A stretch of 64,000 bases of DNA from positions 930,001 through 994,000 of the forward strand of contig NZ_BFCB01000002.1 of the NCBI RefSeq assembly GCF_003569045.1. The letters run 5' to 3'. Positions 33,517 to 41,059 of the stretch are shown here, piece by piece (position 1 is the stretch's first letter; each line of letters opens with the position of its first letter). The notes under the pieces are model-generated. The model was not told the DNA's origin and did not search any database. It was given only the letters and a program-made list of their open reading frames with translations. Made by a program: the position numbers and the translations under genes. The DNA comes from Aggregatilinea lenta (GTDB lineage Bacteria; Chloroflexota; Anaerolineae; Aggregatilineales; Aggregatilineaceae).

Positions 33517-34284
33517 GTGGATCTCGATGGCAAAGTGGCGCTGGTGACCGGCGCGGCGCACAGGGTCGGCAAGGCGATCGCGCTGGCGTTGGCGGGTGAA
33601 GGCGCGCATATCGTCGTGCATTACGGCGGCAGTGTAGACGCCGCCCATGCAACGGCGGACGAGATCGAGGCGCTGGGCGTCGAGGCGCTGCCGGTCCAGG
33701 CGGATTTGAGCCAGCCGGAGACCATCAACCAGTTATTCGAGGCGGTCGAAGCGCGCTTTGGGCGTCTTGACGTGCTGGTCAACAGCGCGTCGAACTTCAT
33801 GAAACAACCGCTGGATGTTGTCGGGCTGGACGACTGGCAGATCACGATGGCGATCAACCTGCAGGCCCCGTTCCTATGCACGCAGCGCGCCGCCCCCCTG
33901 ATGCGCGCCGTCGAACGCCCCGCCGACCAACCCGCGCTGATCGTCAACATCACCGATCTGGCGGGCCTGTACCCCTGGCGCAGCTTCGTGCAGCACGGCG
34001 TCAGCAAAGCGGGGCTGGTCCACCTGACCAAGGTGTCCGCCCGCGAGCTGGCCCCGGCGATCCGCGTGAACGCCATCGCGCCTGGCCCGGTGCTGCCGCC
34101 CGCCTACATGGACCCGGACGGCGAGGCGTGGCAGCGCGTCTATGCCGCCGTGCCGCTCCAGCGCGCAGGCAAGCCGGAGCACGTCGCGCAAACGGTCGTG
34201 TTTTTAGCCCAGAATGATTTCATCACCGGGGCAGTGATCCCGGTGGACGGAGGCGAAAGCCTGCTCGGCGCAGCCAACCACTGA
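33517..34284 (+). CDS. Pteridine reductase/FolM-like SDR with Tyr-to-His active-site change
   Basis: The 255-residue SDR has the NAD(P) motif TGAAHRVG and NSASN. The block IVNITDLAG has Asp (D147) where most SDRs have Ser, the hallmark of FolM and PTR1, which reduce dihydromonapterin, dihydrofolate or biopterin. The active-site Tyr of YxxxK is replaced: H160-G-V-S-K164. A downstream APGPVLPP loop also fits this group. The start is GTG 33517 with AGGGGG upstream; an ATG 45 bases earlier lacks a ribosome site. Its last 169 bases are repeated at 37552-37720. Location next to folE supports a pterin role. Confidence 0.82.
   Translation: MDLDGKVALVTGAAHRVGKAIALALAGEGAHIVVHYGGSVDAAHATADEIEALGVEALPVQADLSQPETINQLFEAVEARFGRLDVLVNSASNFMKQPLDVVGLDDWQITMAINLQAPFLCTQRAAPLMRAVERPADQPALIVNITDLAGLYPWRSFVQHGVSKAGLVHLTKVSARELAPAIRVNAIAPGPVLPPAYMDPDGEAWQRVYAAVPLQRAGKPEHVAQTVVFLAQNDFITGAVIPVDGGESLLGAANH
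34116..34284 (+). repeat. 169-bp direct repeat, copy 1 (3' end of reductase gene)
   Basis: Identical to 37552-37720 except one base (A at 34167, C at 37603), a synonymous Ala codon change. It ends exactly at the TGA stop codon. It forms the left boundary of the inserted island. Confidence 0.97.
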
Positions 34285-34301
34285 GGTGATGCAATAGAAC
34301 C

Positions 34302-35906
34302 TTATTTTTTGGGGAGCGCATTAATGGCGGTATCCAGAAATTTTGCAACATCCGGCGACAATCGGTGCGGATAAACAATAATAAACAACAAAAGGAGTTC
34401 TGGTTGATCCTGAAATAGTTTTGGAATCTTAGCCACGCTTACTTGTTCTGCTTGCTTCCGCAAAGCCGCCCAACTTTGAGGCATTTGAGGGCGTGAAAGT
34501 CTCAGTGAACCAGAATCTTCCGATTGCCATAAGCAGAATTGCCAGGGTGATTCTGGTTGAAATTCAGCATAGTCCACATGCGTGATACTGGGCCATAAAG
34601 CTCGCATCGTTTGTCGCCAATTACGACGAGCAAAAAGCTGTACTAAACTCTCCAAAGTATATGAGCGACCCTTATATCTCTCCCTAGATTCATATGGTCC
34701 AATGCCGTATATCTGGCTTACTACTTCTGGTAAATCGTGATATGGATTTGCTAACTCACTCACTTGCTCAATATTGTTTGCATCGCAGATTGCTCTGATA
34801 ATCTGCACAAGTAACTTGTCAGCTTCAGGTTTCCCAGGTGTTACGCGCAAGAACCACATAGTTGCCAAAAACTGTGGAACTGCGGCTTCGCCCCACAACA
34901 TCAATTTATCTCGATAGAAAAGTACAAACGACCTAAACCAAGTATCTTTATAGGCTTCAATGCCAGAAAAACGCAACCAAAGCGCATAGGCAGATACAAG
35001 CCCTACCAACCATGTCACTCGCCCTCGGTAAAATGGCGCATCAACTAACGGTTGCCCCTCCACTAAGTGTGTACGTGATTGGAGTTCATCACAGAGATCG
35101 ACAAATGCTTGATGAATAGCATTTTTCGAAATTAACACGGAGTCAGTCCAATACTTTTCGTTCAAGTTCCGTTTTTCAACTAACGTGGTTAAGCAAGCAA
35201 TATACACCATCCAACCTTCTATCAAAGCTACATGGTTTGCTTTGGCTGTATATGCAGATAGGGAATAAGCCGTCATAATTGCCGCGCTAGCGAGCGCTCG
35301 ACTACAGTCGAGATTGCTTAACGCATCATCGTCAAGTGGAAGTAGCGAGAATATGAACTCAGCTAGTTTTGCTTTGTTCAGATAGTCTGTTCCATCAGAG
35401 AGAAATAATTCTAATAGTGTTTTTTCCGATGCCAATTGAATAGGCCAAAAATTAGTATGAAGCGCCTGGAAACGGTTCAGCAGTTGACCTTTAACAACAA
35501 CCTCCAGTTTCGGAAGTTGTCTCCTTTCCCAATCGCGGTTCCTATGATCGATTTCTATCCTTACTTCTTCATCTAACTCGCCGTTCGTCACAAAAAAAAC
35601 TCGTCGAGGGCTATCAGGGTCAATAGAGGGGTGTACAATTGGTATCTCGACAAGCCGAACGATCTGGGATATATACCTCTCCCATGCTGCCGCTGTAATT
35701 TTTCCGTGAGACGCACTTTTCAGTTGAAAAGCACACGGAGTTCTTTCTGGGGATATCGCTAATACATCTTTGCCTTCCTCGGCTGGCCCATGTCTAGTAC
35801 GGTGTATAACCTGATACCCTTCCCCTGTCAGGAGTTGGCAGAAAGGAATTTCAAAAGAACGCTCATTTACTCTAGTCAACCAGTTTTCGATTACTCTCTC
35901 GAACAC
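34302..35906 (-). CDS. Restriction-endonuclease-like protein (PD-(D/E)xK, QxK type)
   Basis: The N-terminal 130 residues look like a PD-(D/E)xK nuclease of the Mrr/QxK kind: E19 (SFEIPF) in the first helix, D47 (EEGKDVLAI) and Q61-L-K63 (AFQLKS). The large C-terminal part (about 140-534) is helical and unlike known domains to me; it may recognise the target or sense infection. The start is GTG 35906 with GAGGA 7 bases upstream, inside the end of the partner gene (35-base overlap). Codon use is much AT-richer than the host. A role in defence against foreign DNA is inferred from the nuclease fold and mobile setting. Confidence 0.7.
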   Translation of the reverse strand: MFERVIENWLTRVNERSFEIPFCQLLTGEGYQVIHRTRHGPAEEGKDVLAISPERTPCAFQLKSASHGKITAAAWERYISQIVRLVEIPIVHPSIDPDSPRRVFFVTNGELDEEVRIEIDHRNRDWERRQLPKLEVVVKGQLLNRFQALHTNFWPIQLASEKTLLELFLSDGTDYLNKAKLAEFIFSLLPLDDDALSNLDCSRALASAAIMTAYSLSAYTAKANHVALIEGWMVYIACLTTLVEKRNLNEKYWTDSVLISKNAIHQAFVDLCDELQSRTHLVEGQPLVDAPFYRGRVTWLVGLVSAYALWLRFSGIEAYKDTWFRSFVLFYRDKLMLWGEAAVPQFLATMWFLRVTPGKPEADKLLVQIIRAICDANNIEQVSELANPYHDLPEVVSQIYGIGPYESRERYKGRSYTLESLVQLFARRNWRQTMRALWPSITHVDYAEFQPESPWQFCLWQSEDSGSLRLSRPQMPQSWAALRKQAEQVSVAKIPKLFQDQPELLLLFIIVYPHRLSPDVAKFLDTAINALPKK

Positions 35907-36459
35907 GCCAGTCCTCGCGTTTACGATCTATAATTTGGCTATGCTGTTTCTCAAATTCAGGATCTTGCTCCCATTTGGGAATATCGTCTTTGATAGCATC
36001 CCAAAGCATGGGGGACATTACAATTGTTGGATTAACAGGATTTCCACTTGAGTCAAAAGATAGGTCGATTTTTTCTAAGGCGTGTAGAAATGTATCAGGC
36101 CCAATTGGTTCAGATTCTACATTCCCATCAGTTACTGCATATTCACTAAGCTTTTTAAATGTTGAGCGACTTACTTTCCCAGCTATTTCACGAGCCACTT
36201 GATCTAATTTTTGGGCAATTTCGGCGGGAGTTAAAAAAGGAATTTCATCGTTTTGAAGAGTGAAATTAGCTTCAATGGCTTCATAGCCTGATTCGCTTAC
36301 AGATCCGTCAATCCTTTCAATACGCCATTTTCCCCCTTCGTGATGTCGAAAAGATGGTATATTGCCTACAAAACCGGCATAGTGATATTGTTTTCGAATG
36401 AGATATTCATTCCAGAAGTCCATTAATTTGTTTTTTTGAATGGGGAAATCTGGAAGCAT
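35872..36459 (-). CDS. Uncharacterised partner of the QxK nuclease
   Basis: The 195-residue acidic protein has no recognised motif. It contains DFWNEYLIRKQYHYAGF near the start, a helical part around AEIAQKLDQVAREIAGKVS and a Lys/Arg/Glu-rich end. Its last 35 bases overlap the nuclease start, so expression is coupled. It could be an antitoxin-like inhibitor, a DNA-recognition subunit or a sensor. ATG 36459 is selected because AGGTG lies 6 bases upstream. An IS ends 31 bases before this start, so the native promoter is displaced about 1 kb. Confidence 0.55.
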   Translation of the reverse strand: MLPDFPIQKNKLMDFWNEYLIRKQYHYAGFVGNIPSFRHHEGGKWRIERIDGSVSESGYEAIEANFTLQNDEIPFLTPAEIAQKLDQVAREIAGKVSRSTFKKLSEYAVTDGNVESEPIGPDTFLHALEKIDLSFDSSGNPVNPTIVMSPMLWDAIKDDIPKWEQDPEFEKQHSQIIDRKREDWRVRESNRKLVD

Positions 36460-36490
36460 TTCTACACCTATTGCATAACAGATATAGCTA

Positions 36491-37483
36491 ACCCGATGTA
36501 CAAGTTTAATCGGACAGAAGGGCAGCGAACTGGAGCGGCGACGCCAAGCCAGCCTGCTGAGCCAGGAAAACCGCAAACGTATGACTGAGCAGCTTGCGCA
36601 ACCAGCGCGAACACAAATGCCAGGGATCACGGGCCCAGACACGCTTGCCTTGAAAGCGCTCGACCAATTGGCCGATGACGGTTTCGACACGGCGGCGGGT
36701 CTGGGTCAGCCAGCGCGGCCAGGGACGATGGTCACGCTTGACCGATGTTTTGCGCGGGGCGAGCAGGCAAGCGCCTTGCCGGACCAGATCGTCACGCAGC
36801 ATCGGGCTCCAGTAGTTGGTATCCCCCAGGACCCAGCCGTGGGCGTTGGCGAGCAGGTCTTCAGCCGCCCAGCGGTCATGCACATCGGCAGGAAAGACGG
36901 CCAGTCCCACAATCACGCCGGGCCAGCAGATGCGGACATGCACCCGCATCCCGAAGAAACGCTGCTTGGCCACATCGTCGTAGCCCCATGCCGACCACTC
37001 GCGCAGTCGTCGGCAGCGGTACGCGCGCCCAAAACGGCACACCGGCAGGGGAAAGCTGTCCACCACCGACAGCGCCGGGTCAAATGCCACCTGCGTCAGC
37101 AGATGCTGCCACAGTCGCTCTTTGACCCGCCACAGATTCGCCGCTTGACGCACAAATGTGACCCGGTCTACCTGCCGCAGCTTTGGAAACCACTCACTAT
37201 AGTGGCGACAGAAATGCTGATAGATCGCGTGGTCCGTATCGATGCTCAGGTATTCGCCGACGATTTCCATCGTCAGCACTTCGCTGTCGGCCAGGATCGG
37301 CTGCGGTCCGCGCTGTCGCACGCGCGGCTGCGTCTTGAGCCAGTCGTCAATGTAGCAGAAGATCGTGACCATAAACGTGATATGATCCATCTTGGAGCTC
37401 CTTGGTCGGATTTTTGGTGTCAGCTACCTCAGATCCTACAAGCAGCTCCTTTTTTTGTCAGTCCATAAACCTGTACATCGGGT
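36491..37483 (-). mobile_element. IS982-family insertion sequence, complete
   Basis: A 993-bp element with 18-bp inverted ends (ACCCGATGTACARGTTTA, one mismatch) at 36491-36508 and 37466-37483. It is flanked by TAGCTA on both sides (36485-36490 and 37484-37489), a 6-bp target duplication. The ACCC ends and transposase type fit IS982. Intact ends, target duplication and ORF suggest a recent insertion. Confidence 0.92.
36506..37390 (-). CDS. IS982-family transposase
   Basis: The 294-residue DDE transposase has VVDSFPLPVC (first Asp), VLGDTNYWS (second Asp) and RRRVETVIGQL (Glu), in the IS982 arrangement. Its stop codon lies within the left inverted end. AAGGAG is 9 bases before ATG 37390. It is intact, so the element may still move. 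Base composition is GC-rich, unlike the AT-rich island it sits in, which shows that it entered the island separately. Confidence 0.93.
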   Translation of the reverse strand: MDHITFMVTIFCYIDDWLKTQPRVRQRGPQPILADSEVLTMEIVGEYLSIDTDHAIYQHFCRHYSEWFPKLRQVDRVTFVRQAANLWRVKERLWQHLLTQVAFDPALSVVDSFPLPVCRFGRAYRCRRLREWSAWGYDDVAKQRFFGMRVHVRICWPGVIVGLAVFPADVHDRWAAEDLLANAHGWVLGDTNYWSPMLRDDLVRQGACLLAPRKTSVKRDHRPWPRWLTQTRRRVETVIGQLVERFQGKRVWARDPWHLCSRWLRKLLSHTFAVFLAQQAGLASPLQFAALLSD

Positions 37484-37551
37484 TAGCTAATAAATAAGCC
37501 CATGAATACTCTATCATAAGGTGCTTATAAACGATAGTATGCAGTGCGATT

Positions 37552-37720
37552 GGACGGCGAGGCGTGGCAGCGCGTCTATGCCGCCGTGCCGCTCCAGCGC
37601 GCCGGCAAGCCGGAGCACGTCGCGCAAACGGTCGTGTTTTTAGCCCAGAATGATTTCATCACCGGGGCAGTGATCCCGGTGGACGGAGGCGAAAGCCTGC
37701 TCGGCGCAGCCAACCACTGA
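37552..37720 (+). repeat. 169-bp direct repeat, copy 2 (reductase 3' end remnant)
   Basis: A promoterless fragment encoding the last 55 residues of the reductase, with the stop codon at 37718-37720. It is followed by the DNA that leads to the heliorhodopsin gene 60 bases later, so this junction is probably the original chromosomal order. Confidence 0.95.
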
Positions 37721-37780
37721 TCCGTCACCCCTTTTCACCTGCTTGTTCTGCGGCCTGCCCGCTTTAATGGAGATCTGACG

Positions 37781-38557
37781 ATGGAAACCAACGCCGATCG
37801 TTCGACGTTTCGTTCGCTGCGCCGCTTCAACGTGGCGATGGGGGTGCTGCACCTGATTCAAGGCGTGCTGATGCTGGCGCTCAGCAACGATTTCAGCGTG
37901 CCGATCAGCACCTATTTTTTGAAGTTCCAGGAGGGAGACGGGCTGGTCACGAACCCAAAGATTTTGTTCGATCTGCCGCTGGGACCGTTCATCGCGTCGT
38001 TCCTGTTCATGTCCGCGCTGGCGCATTTCGCCGTCTCGATGCCGGGCATTTACGAGTGGTACGTGCATAATCTACAGCGGGGCATCAACAAAGCCCGCTG
38101 GATCGAGTACTCGTTCAGCGCCTCGGTGATGATCGTCGCCATCGCAGCCCTGTTCGGCCTGTACGACATCGCGGCCCTGCTGCTGATCTTCGCCCTCAAC
38201 GCCGCCATGATCCTGTTCGGCTGGATGATGGAGCTGCACAACCAGACGACCGAAAAAGTCAACTGGACCGCGTTCATCTTCGGCTGCATCGTCGGGATCG
38301 TGCCGTGGATCGCGGTGGGCATTTACTTCGTCGGGTCGGTGAGCAGCGGCGAGCAGGTGCCGGGCTTCGTCTATGCGATTTATGTATCGCTGTTCTTGTT
38401 CTTTAACGTGTTTGCCGTCAATCAGGTGCTGCAATATGCAAAGGTCGGGCGCTGGCGCGATTACGTGTACGGCGAGCGCGCCTACATCGTGCTCAGCCTG
38501 GTCGCCAAGTCGCTGCTGGCGTGGCAGGTCTTTTTCGGCACGCTGCAGCCATCCTAG
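37781..38557 (+). CDS. Heliorhodopsin
   Basis: The 258-residue seven-TM protein carries the heliorhodopsin signatures. The retinal Schiff-base Lys is K243 in SLVAKSLLAWQ, the counterion is E109 in RWIEYSFSASVM, and H24 and H82 match the two conserved pocket histidines. YGERAYIVLSLVAK and NVFAVNQ are also typical. The N-terminus should face the cytosol, opposite to other rhodopsins. Heliorhodopsins are light sensors of still debated function and do not pump ions in known cases. GGAG lies 8 bases upstream of the ATG. No retinal-synthesis gene is in the window. It stands between the pterin reductase remnant and an epimerase gene, inside a folate cluster. Confidence 0.96.
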   Translation: METNADRSTFRSLRRFNVAMGVLHLIQGVLMLALSNDFSVPISTYFLKFQEGDGLVTNPKILFDLPLGPFIASFLFMSALAHFAVSMPGIYEWYVHNLQRGINKARWIEYSFSASVMIVAIAALFGLYDIAALLLIFALNAAMILFGWMMELHNQTTEKVNWTAFIFGCIVGIVPWIAVGIYFVGSVSSGEQVPGFVYAIYVSLFLFFNVFAVNQVLQYAKVGRWRDYVYGERAYIVLSLVAKSLLAWQVFFGTLQPS

Positions 38558-38634
38558 CGGCAAGTCACCGCGCCGTGTGGCGCAGCTTAGGCGTAGAATA
38601 GAAGTAGCGCAGCGGATCCCGGAGGTAGAAAGAA

Positions 38635-39585
38635 ATGGCTGTCGATCAGGGACTTCACGTCGTCCTGGGGACCGGTCCGATTGGGCTGGCCGTCATCGAA
38701 GAACTGGCCGCGACCGGCCAGCGCGTCCGCGCGGTGAACCGCAGCGGCAAGGCCAGCGTCCCGGCGAGCGTCGAGATGGCGACCGCCGACATCACCGATC
38801 CGGCCCAGGCGCGTACCGTGTGTGCGGGGGCCAGCGTCATTTACAATTGCACTAACCCGCCCGCCTACCAGGGTTGGCCCGAACTGCTGCCCCGCCTGCA
38901 AACGGGTATTCTGGCGGGCGCAGAAGCCGCCGGCGGGGCCAAGCTGATCGTCATGGACAACCTGTACATGTACGGCAACGTGCACGGCAAGCCCATGACG
39001 GAGGATATGCCCAACGCGGCCACGACCAAAAAGGGCGCGCTCCGGGCGCGTATTTCGGACAACTGGATGGCCGCGCACCACGCGGGCCGCGTGCGCGTGG
39101 TCATCGCCCGCGCCTCGGACTATTTTGGCCCGAACGGGCGCGGCTCCGGCATGGGCGACATCGTGTTCGGGCGCGCCGTGCAGGGCAAGTCCGCGCAGGC
39201 GATCGGGAATCCCGATATGCCGCACACGTATACCTACATCCCCGACATCGGCAGGGCGCTGGCGATTCTGGGCGCGCGCGACGAGGCGCTGGGCGAGATC
39301 TGGCACGTGCCCAGCCCGGAGACGATCACCACGCGCGCGTTCATCGAGCGCATCGAGCAGGCGCTGGGGCGTCCGGTCAAGATCCAGGTCGCGCCAACGC
39401 TGCTGATCCGCGCGCTGGGCCTGTTCCAGCCCGTCATGCGCGAGCTGGTCGAGATGATGTACGAGTTCAACGAGCCGTTCATCCTGGATACCAGCAAGTT
39501 CGCGGCGGCGTTTGGGGACATCAGCACGCCGCTCTCTGAAGCCATCCCTGCGACGGCGGCGTGGTTCAAGGAACACAGTGGTTAG
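38635..39585 (+). CDS. NAD(P)-dependent epimerase/dehydratase family protein
   Basis: The 316-residue extended-SDR protein has an atypical nucleotide motif, VVLGTGPIGLAV (GxGxxG), and lacks the Y-x3-K pair in its usual place: the segment reads DNLYMYGN and later SDNWMAAHH. It resembles the atypical SDRs that act as isoflavone-reductase-like or NmrA-type proteins. GGAGG lies 8 bases before the ATG. It follows heliorhodopsin by 77 bases on the same strand and could share its transcript. Substrate unknown. Confidence 0.78.
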   Translation: MAVDQGLHVVLGTGPIGLAVIEELAATGQRVRAVNRSGKASVPASVEMATADITDPAQARTVCAGASVIYNCTNPPAYQGWPELLPRLQTGILAGAEAAGGAKLIVMDNLYMYGNVHGKPMTEDMPNAATTKKGALRARISDNWMAAHHAGRVRVVIARASDYFGPNGRGSGMGDIVFGRAVQGKSAQAIGNPDMPHTYTYIPDIGRALAILGARDEALGEIWHVPSPETITTRAFIERIEQALGRPVKIQVAPTLLIRALGLFQPVMRELVEMMYEFNEPFILDTSKFAAAFGDISTPLSEAIPATAAWFKEHSG

Positions 39586-39599
39586 TCGTTCGTTTTTAG

Positions 39600-40040
39600 T
39601 GGTTAGTAAAGGCAAGATCAAACGCGACCTCACCCCCTGGCCCCCTCTCCAATCGAGGTTGGAGAGGGGGAAAAGGCGGGTTAAGCCGTGGCCTCTTCCT
39701 TCCGCTTGCGATACGGTTGGCGAACGCGACGCGATGGTGTTTCGAAGGGGCGGGTTCATGCTCTTTAACGTTTAAATCCGGACAAAATCAGGGCGGGTTA
39801 GAAACCCGCCCCTACAACCCCCGTTGAGACGGCTTGTCTCCCCTCTCCAGCCCAGACTGGAGAGGGGCCGGGGGTGAGGTCGCGGTGATGACCGGATTAT
39901 TTTATTAAACTGCATCAAACCCGCCCGGTAGGGGCCGTTCATGAACTGCCCCTACAAAATCAATTCGCCAACAGGTTCGCTGGCGTGGGGAAGGGAAAAA
40001 AGCAAGATCTGGGCGGAGCAAGCCCCGCCCCTACGGGGAA
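39600..40040. repeat. Cluster of composite intergenic repeats
   Basis: Two hairpin modules (39625-39675 and 39833-39887) in opposite orientation and four GTAGGGGCGGG-like palindromes (39745, 39789-39824, 39923-39955, 40008-40036). Positions 39758-39898 are nearly identical to 53822-53965. They fill the 493-bp gap before folB. Confidence 0.75.
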
Positions 40041-40078
40041 ATTATACGACAGCGGAACAAAGGAGAGTGCGGCAGACC

Positions 40079-40450
40079 ATGCCCGCCCAAGACAAGATCA
40101 TCGTGAAGGACCTGCTGCTGCGCGGCATCATCGGCCTGAATGACTGGGAGCGCGAGAAACGGCAGGACATCCTGATCAACCTGACGCTGTTCACCGACAT
40201 GCGCGCCGCCGGGCGCTCCGACGATGCGGCGGACATCCTGAACTACCGCACGATCACGAAAGCGATCATCGCGTACGTCGAGTCGTCGCAGCACACTCTC
40301 GTCGAGGCGCTGGCAACCGAGATCGCGCGCATCTGCGTGGTGGATCACGACGCGGCGCGGGCCATCGTGCGCGTGGAGAAACCCGGCGCGCTGCGTTTTG
40401 CCGGATCGGTGGGCGTGGAGATCGAGCGGGAGCGCGCCGACTTTGCGTAA
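40079..40450 (+). CDS. folB: Dihydroneopterin aldolase
   Basis: The 123-residue protein matches FolB: VKDLLLRGIIGLNDWERE with the substrate-binding region, YRTITKAI and the catalytic Lys in VRVEKPGA. It converts dihydroneopterin to 6-hydroxymethyl-dihydropterin plus glycolaldehyde. ATG 40079 is chosen; AAGGAG lies 13 bases upstream and a GTG four codons earlier would abut it. Its end overlaps the probable folK start by eight bases. Confidence 0.94.
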   Translation: MPAQDKIIVKDLLLRGIIGLNDWEREKRQDILINLTLFTDMRAAGRSDDAADILNYRTITKAIIAYVESSQHTLVEALATEIARICVVDHDAARAIVRVEKPGALRFAGSVGVEIERERADFA

Positions 40451-40979
40451 CGGCCCGATCATCATCCTGCTCGGCTCCAACATCGCCCCGCGCGCGAACC
40501 TGCTGGCGGCGGTGCGCCTGCTGGCCGCGCACGAGCACGTGACCGTGCGCGCCGCGTCGCGCGTCTACCAAAGCGCGCCGGTCGATGCGCAGGGGCGGAT
40601 CGACCCGGCGCAGGACCCGTTCCTCAACGCCGCGCTGTGCGTCGAGACGGATCTGGCGCCCGTCGAGCTGAAGTTCGGCGTGCTGCGCGCCGTCGAGGCG
40701 CAGTTGGGCCGCGTGCGCACCGAAGACAAGTTCGCGCCGCGCCCGATTGACCTGGACATCGTGCTGTACGGTGACCTCGTGTTGGACGACGCCGAGAACG
40801 GCATCACCCTGCCCGACCCGGACCTGCTGCGGCGCGCGCACGTCGCGCTGCCCGCCGCCGACGTCGCGCCGGACGCGACCCACCCCGTCACCGGGCAGCG
40901 GCTGGCCGAGATCGCCGCGTCGCTGAGCGGCACGGATCTCCGGCTGGCCGACGACCTCGATCTCGCTTGCGCAATTTAG
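40443..40979 (+). CDS. folK: 6-hydroxymethyl-dihydropterin pyrophosphokinase
   Basis: HPPK motifs are clear: LLGSNIAPRANL, VYQSAPV, QDPFLNAA and FAPRPIDLDIVLYGD with the two metal-binding Asp. It attaches pyrophosphate to the FolB product. No ATG is well placed; TTG 40443 overlaps the folB stop by eight bases with GGGAG 10 bases upstream and gives 178 residues. An ATG at 40398 inside folB would add 15 residues. No folP is seen in the window. Confidence 0.92.
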   Translation: MRNGPIIILLGSNIAPRANLLAAVRLLAAHEHVTVRAASRVYQSAPVDAQGRIDPAQDPFLNAALCVETDLAPVELKFGVLRAVEAQLGRVRTEDKFAPRPIDLDIVLYGDLVLDDAENGITLPDPDLLRRAHVALPAADVAPDATHPVTGQRLAEIAASLSGTDLRLADDLDLACAI

Positions 40980-41059
40980 GGACATCCCTCACACTTATTA
41001 AAGTGAGTGTTCCACAACCACCCGCTTCCATATCCGAGCTAGAGCAGTTGGAGGTCGCG

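Larger units (their letters stand above)
34285..37551. mobile_element. AT-rich island with nuclease pair and IS, flanked by 169-bp direct repeats
   Basis: About 3.27 kb of DNA, AT-rich outside the IS, lies between two copies of the reductase 3' end. It holds a PD-(D/E)xK nuclease gene, its overlapping partner gene and an IS982-family element. No integrase or recombinase is present. The structure is what a single crossover of a circular molecule carrying a fragment of the reductase gene would leave, or what a site-specific element that restores its target gene would leave. Confidence 0.8.

Noticed and set aside
34116-37720. Explaining the 169-bp duplication as an assembly error
   Set aside because: The two copies differ by one base and have different flanks on each side with an AT-rich insert holding a well-formed IS and target duplication. 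Reads would still be needed to exclude it fully.
39371-39585. Antisense and alternate frames in the epimerase gene
   Set aside because: Several long frames exist on both strands because of high GC; only the 38635-39585 frame has a ribosome site and a family match.
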